A stretch of DNA of 64,000 bases, from the NCBI RefSeq assembly GCF_002005305.1, contig NZ_CP014782.1:3844001-3908000 (forward strand). Direction: 5' to 3'. The translations under genes were made by a program, and so were the position numbers. Each line of letters begins with the position of its first letter. Positions within the stretch are counted from its first letter, which is position 1. The DNA comes from Shewanella psychrophila (GTDB lineage Bacteria; Pseudomonadota; Gammaproteobacteria; Enterobacterales; Shewanellaceae). Positions 53,847 through 61,415 of this stretch are shown piece by piece. The notes below the pieces were generated by a model that worked only from the letters and a program-made list of their open reading frames with translations, had not been told where the DNA came from and did not search any database.

Positions 53847-54018
53847 CCCCAACATCTAAATGATTAGATGATACTAGTTTTGAAAATTGATCACTAATCA
53901 ATCGAGTTGGACATTTCCAAAAGTAATGATTTGATACACCCAAAACCCAGAAATCGTATATTGAGAGTACATTCTTTGAGTAAACAGCTTGTCCAGCGAT
54001 TGTAGCTTCTTTATTCAT

Positions 54019-54568
54019 TTTAATTTCATATAGTACAGATTATTAGGCCTTAATTTATACCAAAAAATGAAGAAGGCAAATCTTACCAGAGATAAAAATA
54101 GCAATATCTAAACTCATGCCACCCATTGCTAATCTCCCCCTGCTAAATGTAATATCTTAGCTTCAATCCAACCATGCCCAAACAAACAATACCCCTCTTA
54201 AAAATCAATAACTAACAAAATACCGACTGGTCTAATTTTTCTACTACAGCCATGGTAGAAAGCTGTGTTTTCAACACTTATTTGAATACTTCGTGGTCTG
54301 GGCATACCAAGCTCCGACAGTAAGTAGCAATCAAAACTTAGTTGGAGAGGAAAAGTTTAACCATTAGCCTTGAACAACTTGACTCAACTACAAAAAAATC
54401 CGCTCAAAAACAATGATGTACAAAGAAGCAGTATGGCTTTAGTTTCAAATTTTATTAGTGGTCCAATCACTTTCTAAAAAGTGTCGCTTTTTTTTGATAT
54501 ATCTAATCTTCCAGCTCTATTATCGTTACCTTTATTGACCAATAATCAACAGTTAACAGAGGGATCGT
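54019..54568. promoter_or_regulatory. intergenic region with candidate promoter for the chaperone-effector pair
   Basis: 550 bp, AT-rich, no gene seen. A possible sigma-70 promoter is TTGATA (54494-54499), an 18-base spacer and TATTAT (54518-54523), which would start transcription about 40 bases before the chaperone ATG. No HrpL-type box (GGAACC-N16-CCAC) was found by eye. Confidence 0.35.
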
Positions 54569-54997
54569 ATGGATAGCAAAATTGAAGAGTGGTTAAAAGA
54601 TATCAACCCTGATTTTTCTATAAATGATGGTGTCTGTAACATCATACAAAAAGATTTAAACATTGAGTTTAGTTTATATTTTGTAAGTGAAAATCATCAA
54701 TTAACTGTAATAGGCCCATTTCATAATATCAACGATGGTCATTTCAAAGTGTTGCTGGAGCGAGCGTTAATTGATAACGCAAATGCGAAAAAGATGGAAG
54801 GTTGTTGGATAAGTTTAATTGACAACAATCTTGTTTTATCCCATTCCAGGGATATGAGTTCTTTAGATCAGATTGGCTTCACTAATTTGATGAATCATTT
54901 TGCTTCAAAAATTGACCTGCTAAAAAAAGATTACAGCTCACAAAATCAAGTAGGTGAGACCATTAATTTGCATACTTTAATAGGTACATTGGCATGA
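54569..54997 (+). CDS. CesT-like type III secretion chaperone
   Basis: 142 residues, acidic, small. Ribosome site AGAGGG six bases before the ATG. The pattern follows class I type III chaperones of the CesT/Tir family: INDGVCNIIQKDLNIEFSLYF (first strands), HQLTVIGPFHNIN (next strands), FKVLLERALIDNANAK (the LLxxNL-like helix), GCWISLIDNNLVLSHSRDMSSLD (last strands) and FTNLMNHFASKIDLLKKD (long C-terminal helix). Its stop overlaps the start of the next gene by four bases (ATGA), the usual layout for a chaperone and its own effector. No type III apparatus genes are in the window. Confidence 0.7.
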   Translation: MDSKIEEWLKDINPDFSINDGVCNIIQKDLNIEFSLYFVSENHQLTVIGPFHNINDGHFKVLLERALIDNANAKKMEGCWISLIDNNLVLSHSRDMSSLDQIGFTNLMNHFASKIDLLKKDYSSQNQVGETINLHTLIGTLA

Positions 54998-57564
54998 AAG
55001 TAACGTCGAATAATATGGTGACAAATGTTAATAACAGTACCAATACTGATATTAACTCAGCGTCATTCACCGCTTCTGGAAATCAAATAGGATCATTATC
55101 CCAGAATGCTGTAAACAAAGATTTGAAAAACTTGGCTTCAGATTTAAATCTCAAGTTTTCAGCGGCCGAGGTTCCAGTAAGAGATAATTCGGTGCCAATA
55201 ATGAACGGTACCGCATTAACACCAGAGAACATAAAAGATATACGGCATCAATGGGAGCAATTATTGGTGTCGCATAAGCTCGACACAAGCAAATTTGAAG
55301 ATCACCACTTAAGTAATTTTACCCATGGTCAGTTCACCAATATGCCCAGTTATGATCACACTGGGCCGAACACGGTGATCAAGTCCTCCAACTTGTTTGA
55401 AAAATATCAAATTGACATTAAGGATCAGCTTCAAATTCCTCAAACTGACGACACATCAGGGATAGGAAAGCTCTTCAACTTCCTGAGAGATGCTGACCGG
55501 ACATACACGGGACTGCGTCTCGACAAGTCTGGCACGACAGTAAAAATTGTTCACTATGGTACAGATGAATATCCTGCATTGAGAACATCAGAAGAGAAGC
55601 TGATGGAACCAGCGCTATCGGACACTTTTCTGAAATTTAATCAACAAGAGAAAGCTGATTTTTTTCGCTTAGGATCTTTCCTCAAGACGCTTGAAAAAAT
55701 CGGTATCAATGCAGAAACCACGGATCAGGAAGTGGTCAAAAAACTGCAAAACTACACTAATACAGGCTCGCATTTTGAGTACCCCAATGCCCCATCAGAC
55801 ATCAATACACGCCTGAAAAACAAAGAGACTAGGCTCTTAGCCGATGAAAAAATTCTGGTTACGCACAAAGGCATTTCGTTAGCTTTTGACACTCAAAAAC
55901 CAATGAATCTGAAGCAAGATTTAATGAGTGAAAAGTACAGTATCAATAACTTTGATACTGTCGACGACTCTGAATTACTCACCAAGCAACATCAACAGGA
56001 AGTTGAGAAATTTTGTGAAAAGCTTCTAAACAGCGAAGGCCGAATTTTAATGACTGGATACGCTATTGCTGGGTTTGGTGATCTCGTGAACTTCCAGATG
56101 CTCTATAAGACAATTACGTCCAAGCATCCTGAGTTAAAAGAGCGTATCGACGCTTATGCGCATTTTTACCGGTACTCTATTGCCAACAGCACACTAGACA
56201 AGTTGCTCGATAAGGACATTAAAGTTATTACGCACCATAACGCTAATCGCCAATGGGATCCCAATTACAGCTATCAGTTGGTCTCGGAAATAGCCAAAGA
56301 CCACAAAGCAAAATTTGAAATTCAATATAATGTGGGCTCTGTTTTCCAATCCGTATCCAAAGACGAAAACGTGTTAAGAGTAGGCGAAATTGGAGGAATG
56401 GCTGGAGTGAGCATGGTGGATGATGCTTACTTCACCGGTTTATCTCGCGGCGCTATAGGTTTTGGCATTCCCAATGCTAACGTGGATGCTAACCAGCAGG
56501 AAATCAAAGATGTACTCTCGGGTATTATCCAGCATACTCTCGGCCAAACACAAACCCCCTCCAATGACGCCTCATTTGATTCAATTATCAAAGAGCGTTT
56601 CGCTTTGATGATGGCTCGTGAAAATTCCCAGGTGATTAACCAGCGACAGTTTTACCGTTACGATGACGTCCATGAAGGTCAGAATTTAAGCGTAGGGAAG
56701 CGGGTTTTGGCTGATATTCTTAAAGCAATGACAGAGCAAGCGAACGTCGACATACCCATCATTTTAGCAACAGGAAAAATCGAAGCGTTATCGGAGCAGG
56801 CAAGTGAAGCAGGTCTGGAGCTCACACCAAAAGCAAGCTTTAACGTGAGTGGGAGTGACTACAAACAATTCCATTTAAAAACACAGTCCGGAAAGGAAGC
56901 TGTGATCGTTCAAGGTTTTTTCAACAACACTCTCGTCAACGCCATTATGAAACATGCAGATATCCCATCAGTATATTCCGGTGAAGGGTCTATGAACGAA
57001 GGACTGTCATTTGGGGGCAAAGGCTTCATGATCCCGTTTTACGACTATCAGGTGACTACACTCATCGAATCGGCTGGCATCGCTAATAAGCTCGAGTTAG
57101 ATACCTTTAGTATGCAATTAGAGGGAAACGACCTGGGCTTTCGGTACGATCCAAACAAAGTGGTTCAACTTATATCTGACAACCAGCCCCTGTATGATTC
57201 CTGTGAAAAATACGATTTACTGAAACTGAAAGTGGGAGAACAATCCCCGCAAATGTACCTAGTGACAGGTAAATCAGATAAAGGAATGCATATTAAGAAA
57301 CTGGATAAAACAGAGATTGATTTTCAGATCACCCGTCCTCTTGAGCAGGACTCAAAACCAGAACTCCAGACTTCACAGGCTAACGCTACCATTTATAAAT
57401 TAGAAGACTGGGCAAAAGAGTGGGCAAAACTGATTTATGATAGAAACTCTTCACAGCTCGATCTGAATAAGCTTGGTCAGCAAACTCCAGCCATGCTTCA
57501 AGAGGAAAAACAAAAGCGAGCAAATTGGTTCGATCTCTTTAATTTAAAAACCTCAATAAACTAG
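54994..57564 (+). CDS. candidate type III effector with GT-B glycosyltransferase-like half
   Basis: 856 residues. The first 40 are Ser/Asn/Thr-rich and free of charge clusters, typical of a type III export signal, followed by a region where a chaperone could bind; no Sec signal. Residues 349-367 (ILMTGYAIAGFGDLVNFQ core) resemble the first strand and glycine loop of GT-B glycosyltransferases. Residues 586-596 (DIPIILATGK) and 655-686 (ADIPSVYSGEGSMNEGLSFG..., then GFMIPFYDYQ) resemble the donor-nucleotide domain, where GxGSxxExL..G...iP...Q is common. The start is coupled to the upstream chaperone. The middle contains long charged helices. Lies between ISAs1 and IS4 elements. I know no named effector to match it to; effector role and enzyme class are inference. 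Confidence 0.6.
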   Translation: MKVTSNNMVTNVNNSTNTDINSASFTASGNQIGSLSQNAVNKDLKNLASDLNLKFSAAEVPVRDNSVPIMNGTALTPENIKDIRHQWEQLLVSHKLDTSKFEDHHLSNFTHGQFTNMPSYDHTGPNTVIKSSNLFEKYQIDIKDQLQIPQTDDTSGIGKLFNFLRDADRTYTGLRLDKSGTTVKIVHYGTDEYPALRTSEEKLMEPALSDTFLKFNQQEKADFFRLGSFLKTLEKIGINAETTDQEVVKKLQNYTNTGSHFEYPNAPSDINTRLKNKETRLLADEKILVTHKGISLAFDTQKPMNLKQDLMSEKYSINNFDTVDDSELLTKQHQQEVEKFCEKLLNSEGRILMTGYAIAGFGDLVNFQMLYKTITSKHPELKERIDAYAHFYRYSIANSTLDKLLDKDIKVITHHNANRQWDPNYSYQLVSEIAKDHKAKFEIQYNVGSVFQSVSKDENVLRVGEIGGMAGVSMVDDAYFTGLSRGAIGFGIPNANVDANQQEIKDVLSGIIQHTLGQTQTPSNDASFDSIIKERFALMMARENSQVINQRQFYRYDDVHEGQNLSVGKRVLADILKAMTEQANVDIPIILATGKIEALSEQASEAGLELTPKASFNVSGSDYKQFHLKTQSGKEAVIVQGFFNNTLVNAIMKHADIPSVYSGEGSMNEGLSFGGKGFMIPFYDYQVTTLIESAGIANKLELDTFSMQLEGNDLGFRYDPNKVVQLISDNQPLYDSCEKYDLLKLKVGEQSPQMYLVTGKSDKGMHIKKLDKTEIDFQITRPLEQDSKPELQTSQANATIYKLEDWAKEWAKLIYDRNSSQLDLNKLGQQTPAMLQEEKQKRANWFDLFNLKTSIN

Positions 57565-57593
57565 TTTATAAGATAACCATTACTGTTTACTGG

Positions 57594-57622
57594 CCAGAGT
57601 GTAATTTGAGCATGCACTCTGG
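57594..57622 (+). terminator. hairpin after the candidate effector gene
   Basis: Arms CCAGAGTG and CACTCTGG with a 13-base loop, 30 bp after the stop codon. No U-run follows, so termination would be weak. Confidence 0.4.
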
Positions 57623-57684
57623 GAAACCAAAGAATGGTCATCATTACCTGTATCAGAAAGCCTGTATCAAAAAGCCAGTTGTCA

Positions 57685-58941
57685 TCTTAAGCATCCCCTC
57701 ATAATAACCAGAGGCAGCAAGGCTTCCAGAGTATAATAAGCCAAATCACTCTATGTTCTAAAATTTATAACATGATAAATAAAGCCCTTATTCATAATCA
57801 CATCGATGAACTCTTTGGCCATGACATGCATGCTAAAAGGGTCACCTCACTTGCTAATGCCGCTCACGGAGTGATTGAAAAGGGGTCACTCGCTATTCAT
57901 GCCATTGGCGCTGGCTTAGCCCAAGCCAATAAACTTAAGCGTAAGTCTGCTATTAAACAAGTAGACCGATTACTCAGTAATACAAAGTTAAACGTCTGGC
58001 AATTACTGGACTCCTGGGGGCCTTATATTATCGGTGCACGCAAAGAGATAGTGGTCTCTCTCGATTGGACTGAATTTGATTCAGACGACCATTCAACCAT
58101 CGTACTGAGTATGCAAACAACCCATGGACGTAACACGCCACTGCTATGGAAAACCCATCGTAAACATGCTTTAAAAGGTAATAGAAACAACCATGAAGAT
58201 GAGTTGTTGGTTAAGTTAAGGTCGATCGTTGCAGAGGATGTTAAAGTGACAATTGTTGCTGATAGAGGCTTTAGTGATACGGCACTATTTAACTTCATTG
58301 AACATGAGCTGGGTTTTGACTTCATCATTAGAATTAAGGCTAATATCAAAGTCACCGATGCGGTAGGAGAGCTGTTTCCAGTAAAGGACTGGCTATTACC
58401 CAGCGGCATAACAAGAACCCTTAAGGACGTTCAAATAACGGGTAATAAGCAAGCAGTCGCTCGGGTCATTTGCACCAAGAAAAAAGGCATGAAAGAAGCT
58501 TGGTATTTAGCATCAAGTCGACGTGACCTAGTGAGTAGCAAGATGTTGACTTTATATGGGAAACGTTGGGGGATAGAGACGACTTTTCGTGACATTAAAG
58601 ACTATCGTTTTGGCATGGGGATGAGTGCCACCTACACGCGTTCCCCGGTACGTAGAGACCGGTTGTTTTTGCTAAGCGCCTTGGCGATAGGCTTGCTGAC
58701 GCTACTAGGAAAAGCGGGCGAGGATGCTGACTTGGAAAAGACAATAAAGGCAAATACCAGTAAAACTCGCTCATACTCTCTGTTTCGCCAAGGTTGTATT
58801 TACTATGAACTGTTACCCACGATGCGAGAAGAGTGGGCAGAACCTCTAATGGATAATTTTTATCGTTACCTTAAAAACCAGCCTATTTACCGTTCAATTT
58901 TCGGGATTATTTAAAATTGAAAAATGAGGGGATCTCTAAGA
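57685..58941 (+). mobile_element. IS4-family insertion sequence
   Basis: 1,257 bp. Ends TCTTAAGCATCCCCTCAT and, inverted, TCTTAGAGATCCCCTCAT (18 bp, three differences). The flanks carry a 7-bp direct repeat GTTGTCA at 57678-57684 and 58942-58948, the probable target duplication. Just outside the left end is a 14-bp tandem doublet beginning CCTGTATCA (57647-57674). Confidence 0.88.
57772..58914 (+). CDS. IS4-family transposase
   Basis: 380 residues. DDE residues: Asp in VVSLDWTEFDSDD, Asp in VTIVADRGFSDTALF and Glu in the Y-(2)-R-(3)-E-(6)-K signature YGKRWGIETTFRDIK. N-terminal part LFGHDMHAKRVTSLANAAHGVIEKGSLAIHAIG and the KRKSAIKQVDRLLSN segment are typical of the IS4-type subgroup. No frame damage seen. 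Confidence 0.94.
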   Translation: MINKALIHNHIDELFGHDMHAKRVTSLANAAHGVIEKGSLAIHAIGAGLAQANKLKRKSAIKQVDRLLSNTKLNVWQLLDSWGPYIIGARKEIVVSLDWTEFDSDDHSTIVLSMQTTHGRNTPLLWKTHRKHALKGNRNNHEDELLVKLRSIVAEDVKVTIVADRGFSDTALFNFIEHELGFDFIIRIKANIKVTDAVGELFPVKDWLLPSGITRTLKDVQITGNKQAVARVICTKKKGMKEAWYLASSRRDLVSSKMLTLYGKRWGIETTFRDIKDYRFGMGMSATYTRSPVRRDRLFLLSALAIGLLTLLGKAGEDADLEKTIKANTSKTRSYSLFRQGCIYYELLPTMREEWAEPLMDNFYRYLKNQPIYRSIFGII

Positions 58942-59022
58942 GTTGTCATACTAAATTCAATGATTAGAGATAGTGCATGTGGAACCCAAAATTGAATTAG
59001 CTCTTAAGGTTTGACACCATAG

Positions 59023-59388
59023 TCACTTGTTAGGTGAAAATTCCATTAGTTCATTTACGATCCCTGATGGGTCTTTAAAAGCTGCATAGCGACCCCACCT
59101 ATTTTCATTAGGTGATTTATGTACAAAAACAACACCTTTTGATTTTAACTCGTTAATTTTTTCATCCAAATTACTAACAGTAAGCACCAATGATGAATTT
59201 GAATTATATCCGTGCTCATAGTTTGTTGCTTCCATTGTTCCTTGAAACATGAACACATTATGTGAGCCACTTTTAAGCTTTAAACTGTCTTCGTGTTCCT
59301 CAACAATATTTAGACCAAGAATATCAACATAGAAATATCTCGAAACAATGAGGTTGTGAACGACTAATAAAGTTGATGGATTCTCCAT
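59023..59388 (-). CDS. VOC (glyoxalase/bleomycin-resistance fold) protein, integron cassette gene
   Basis: 121 residues. Two beta-alpha-beta-beta-beta units: LLVVHNLIVSRYFYVDILGLNIVEEHEDSLKLKSG, then LVLTVSNLDEKINELKSKGVVFVHKSPNENRWGRYAAFKDPSGIVNELMEF. Metal-ligand type residues include His11 in the first unit and Glu in NELMEF. The family contains glyoxalases, dioxygenases and drug-binding proteins; which one cannot be told. The last codons (SPNK, TGA) are made by the attC core sequence CACCTAACAAG, which marks it as a cassette gene. The rest of that attC is missing on the left. Confidence 0.8.
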   Translation of the reverse strand: MENPSTLLVVHNLIVSRYFYVDILGLNIVEEHEDSLKLKSGSHNVFMFQGTMEATNYEHGYNSNSSLVLTVSNLDEKINELKSKGVVFVHKSPNENRWGRYAAFKDPSGIVNELMEFSPNK

Positions 59389-59408
59389 AGAGGCTTAATT
59401 TCCTTTTC

Positions 59409-59493
59409 ACCTAACGCTGACGTATGGGGATTTTAGGTACGTTTTGGCCGAAACGACCTGCGACTAAAATTCCTTATGACGTACTTGTTAGGG
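59409..59493 (-). repeat. integron attC site (complete)
   Basis: About 85 bp. In gene direction it begins GCCCTAACAAGTACGTCA, has a central dyad (CAGGTCGTTTCGGCC) with imperfect inverted arms (AATTTTAGTCG... / ...CCTAAAATCC), and ends TACGTCAGCGTTAGGTG. The outer RYYYAAC and GTTRRRY cores are in place. It belongs to the phosphatase gene and separates it from the VOC cassette. Confidence 0.82.
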
Positions 59494-59500
59494 CAGACAT

Positions 59501-59941
59501 CTAGGCAATACCTAGGTAGCTACCCACTGATTGTTTCATTATTTCTACGAGTTCTTTATCCATGTATTGATATTCATCAGGAATATCTAATACTTGAATA
59601 TCTTTATAATCAAGTATTCTTGTAAACTCAGCCTTAAGACGGCTTTTATGTTTTTCTTCCATCACAAATATAATGTCAGCCCACTGAATGTCTTTGGCAT
59701 TCACTGTTCTCTTTGCACGTGGGCTTGTACCAGCCGATCTAACATTTAGCTCGGGATTTTTTCTCCAAACCTGCTCACCAGTTGGGCTTCGCCATTGATT
59801 TCGGCTACATATAAAGAGGATATTTTTCACTTTATGTTCCTCAAGAGGCATTTCATCATCTAGTTTTTGTCTCAATGTTCTTGGTGGGTAGTCAATCCCC
59901 AATTGTTTTGCTCGCTTTAGTTTTTCAGAGCTAATATACAT
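59501..59941 (-). CDS. low-molecular-weight protein tyrosine phosphatase, integron cassette gene
   Basis: 146 residues from the ATG at 59941. The phosphatase core runs from VKNILFICSRNQWRSPTGEQ: the CX5R loop is C-S-R-N-Q-W-R-S, and the general-acid region is LDIPDEYQYMD. Related small phosphatases begin just before ILFICSRN, so a GTG at 59830 with GAGG eight bases upstream is a second possible start. The extra 38 N-terminal residues (KLKRAKQLGIDYPPRTLRQKLDDE) are unusual. The first ATG overlaps the stop of a 36-codon gene (TGATG), which supports use of the longer start too. Ends seven bases from its attC. Confidence 0.8.
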   Translation of the reverse strand: MYISSEKLKRAKQLGIDYPPRTLRQKLDDEMPLEEHKVKNILFICSRNQWRSPTGEQVWRKNPELNVRSAGTSPRAKRTVNAKDIQWADIIFVMEEKHKSRLKAEFTRILDYKDIQVLDIPDEYQYMDKELVEIMKQSVGSYLGIA

Positions 59942-60051
59942 CACTTCCAGTTATTTTCTGGAACAAATTGCTTCTCAATATAACCTTCTTCTTTGATCTT
60001 TCTGCATTTTTTCTTTGCCTGTCTCCAAGCTTTATTTCGATTGTTGTCCAT
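59941..60051 (-). CDS. 36-residue basic protein coupled to the phosphatase gene
   Basis: Very small gene with a good ribosome site (GAGGAA six bases before the ATG). It encodes a Lys/Arg-rich helix followed by an aromatic tail (begins MDNNRNKAWRQAKKK, ends FVPENNWK). Its TGA overlaps the ATG of the phosphatase gene by one base. It may be an independent small protein, an upstream regulatory frame, or the N-terminal part of an originally longer phosphatase. Composition would suit nucleic-acid or phosphate binding; function unknown. Confidence 0.55.
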   Translation of the reverse strand: MDNNRNKAWRQAKKKCRKIKEEGYIEKQFVPENNWK

Positions 60052-60125
60052 TTTAATTCCTCAACAAATTATCGGGTTCAGCAGCCGCTGATAATACGAT
60101 GAGTTTAAATTTGGAGCTTAAAGTT

Positions 60126-60144
60126 CCTAACGCCTCATTCTAGG
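60126..60144 (-). repeat. truncated attC (one end only)
   Basis: CCTAACGCCTCATTCTAG matches the outer end of the complete sites at 61416 (TATAACGCCTCACTTAG) and 63762 (CCAACGCCTCGTTAAG). The remainder is replaced by the end of an IS10-like fragment, so the site is broken. Confidence 0.6.
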
Positions 60145-60416
60145 GAATCTCTAGATAATTTCTTTTTTTCAAAAGCTAGACACATATGATGCGATTTGAT
60201 CTAATCAATTTCGCCAAAAACAAACCAGATAACAACACCATGCGCGATATTAAGATACTACATCAATCACTTGCAAATCAATGCACTCAAATTCACAAGA
60301 AACGTCTTAATTCTCTTATGGTTGCAACTGAATCCCTACTCGATGGTAATCAACTATCGCTGACTCAGTTAGACCGCAACATTCAAGGTAAAGTGAGGGC
60401 TAAGCACTTAGGCTAG
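60145..60416 (+). pseudogene. IS4/IS10-like element fragment with transposase N-terminus
   Basis: The left edge GGGAATCTCTAGATAATTTC resembles the end of IS10-type elements. The frame from 60186 encodes 76 residues, of which MRDIKILHQSLANQCTQIHKKRLNSLMVATESLLDGNQLSLTQL is very like the N-terminus of IS10 transposase (ILHDSLYQFCPELHLKRLNSL...). It stops after VRAKHLG, where the family goes on with about 320 more residues including the catalytic core. Only the first fifth survives. Confidence 0.75.
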
Positions 60417-60486
60417 GGAAGGAAGTTAGAAAGCGGAAAAACAACAAGATCACAGAGCAACATTTGCATCGGACAATGGTAATAAA

Positions 60487-60720
60487 CTAAGAAAGTTCAC
60501 TGTGCTGGAATGCATCAATTATGAGGGCCCACCAGCGTCCAGATAATGGACCATAACACTCAGTGCGTAGGTCCAGCCGCGTTTCTCGTAGTGATAATTC
60601 ATTGACTTGGTAGTTAAGTGTTTTGTGCCGTTTTGCCAATGAGTTCCAATCGTCTTCGTTACGCAGATAAACTAATAGCGAAAGATGCTCCATTTTATTT
60701 GGATACGGAACGGCTATCAT
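60487..60720 (-). CDS. small hypothetical protein, cassette region
   Basis: 77 residues, mixed alpha/beta character, with LSLLVYLRNEDDWNSLAKRH and ETRLDLRTECYGPLSGRWWALIIDAF. An AGAGGG tract lies just before the ATG, too close for the first ATG and better for a slightly later one. No family recognised. It sits between the IS10-like fragment and a gene fragment, with no clear attC at its 3' end, so it may be a truncated cassette. Confidence 0.45.
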   Translation of the reverse strand: MIAVPYPNKMEHLSLLVYLRNEDDWNSLAKRHKTLNYQVNELSLRETRLDLRTECYGPLSGRWWALIIDAFQHSELS

Positions 60721-60848
60721 ACCCTCTGTATAGCAACGATTATTTTGAGTAGTTAGAGATAATATTAGTTAGCACAACGTTCGCAATTTCCTTCGCTTGA
60801 CTCCCCATCGAAGATCAAACCTGCAACCAAGTCTTCTCCGTCAGGAGC

Positions 60849-61040
60849 TTACTCTAAGAAAGTAGCTATAAAGGGTGGAGCAAGCTCACCAAAAAGTCCA
60901 TTCTGGGCATATTGCATTAACTTTTTATAGTACTCTGTTCTATTAGACACTAGCACTCTGCTAATAAGTAAACCAAGTGCTGGCGAGCGATTTTCGCAGC
61001 AAAAGGCATGGACAGCCTTGATGAAGGCTGAATTCAGCAG
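60849..61040 (-). pseudogene. C-terminal fragment of an unknown gene
   Basis: An open frame without its own start encodes about 63 residues with a convincing protein composition (NSAFIKAVHAFCCENRSPA, then YYKKLMQYAQNGLFGELAPPFIATFLE) and ends at TAA. At its upstream end it runs into the attC-like core GTATAACAAGCTG of the next cassette, so the 5' part has been lost. No family recognised. Confidence 0.45.
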
Positions 61041-61044
61041 CTTG

Positions 61045-61410
61045 TTATACGCACCTCTCGTATTGAATAGACTGATAGTGACTTACTTTACCATTTACCA
61101 ATACTTCAACAACGCAATAAAAACTGTCGTGGGAGGGGGCATAGATTGTTGCATAAACAACCTTGTTAGATGGAAGCTTAAACCGTCCTACTGACTGTGC
61201 CCTTGCCGCTTTATAAGATGCTCCACCTTGTACTAAAATTGGTTTAAGCAAATACCTTTTGCCGTATCTAATTTCGTCAGGTTCTAATCCAAAATCAAAT
61301 TTTAATAATTGAAATAGAAAAAAACCTAACATCAAAACAAAGACCACGAGTATCAACGTCAAGCGAACTTTTGTTTTAGTTTTTAACCTTACTCTATATG
61401 GCTGATTCAT
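61045..61410 (-). CDS. small membrane-anchored protein, integron cassette gene
   Basis: 121 residues. A basic N-terminus (RVRLKTKTKVR) is followed by one hydrophobic helix (LTLILVVFVLMLGFFLFQLL) and a C-terminal domain of about 80 residues with several beta strands (GRFKLPSNKVVYATIYAPSHDSFYCVVEVLVNGKVSHYQSI) and two Cys. Type II membrane protein, domain probably in the periplasm. An attC-like core stands right after its stop (GTATAACAAGC) and a complete attC before its start, as expected of a cassette. Confidence 0.65.
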   Translation of the reverse strand: MNQPYRVRLKTKTKVRLTLILVVFVLMLGFFLFQLLKFDFGLEPDEIRYGKRYLLKPILVQGGASYKAARAQSVGRFKLPSNKVVYATIYAPSHDSFYCVVEVLVNGKVSHYQSIQYERCV

Positions 61411-61415
61411 AAAGC

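Larger units (their letters stand above)
52111..54018 (-). pseudogene. class I SAM-dependent methyltransferase gene interrupted by an ISAs1-family element
   Basis: N-terminal part (53857-54018 plus the target repeat): MNKEATIAGQAVYSKNVLSIYDFWVLGVSNHYFWKCPTRLI... to NHLDVG. C-terminal part (52111-52602): VGSGYYLKNFLPETTKRIALLDLNENSLDTASKAI, then CGDVLEPLELDIEKFDSISVNYLLHCLPG. Removing the element and one copy of the 10-bp repeat joins the two in frame as HLDVGVGSGYYL, a perfect SAM-binding motif I, giving an intact protein of about 217 residues. The gene was therefore whole until insertion. Substrate unknown. Confidence 0.92.

Noticed and set aside
54019..54568. HrpL-type or other type III regulon box before the chaperone gene
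   Set aside because: No GGAACC-N16-CCAC pattern was found; only a plain sigma-70-like promoter candidate is present.
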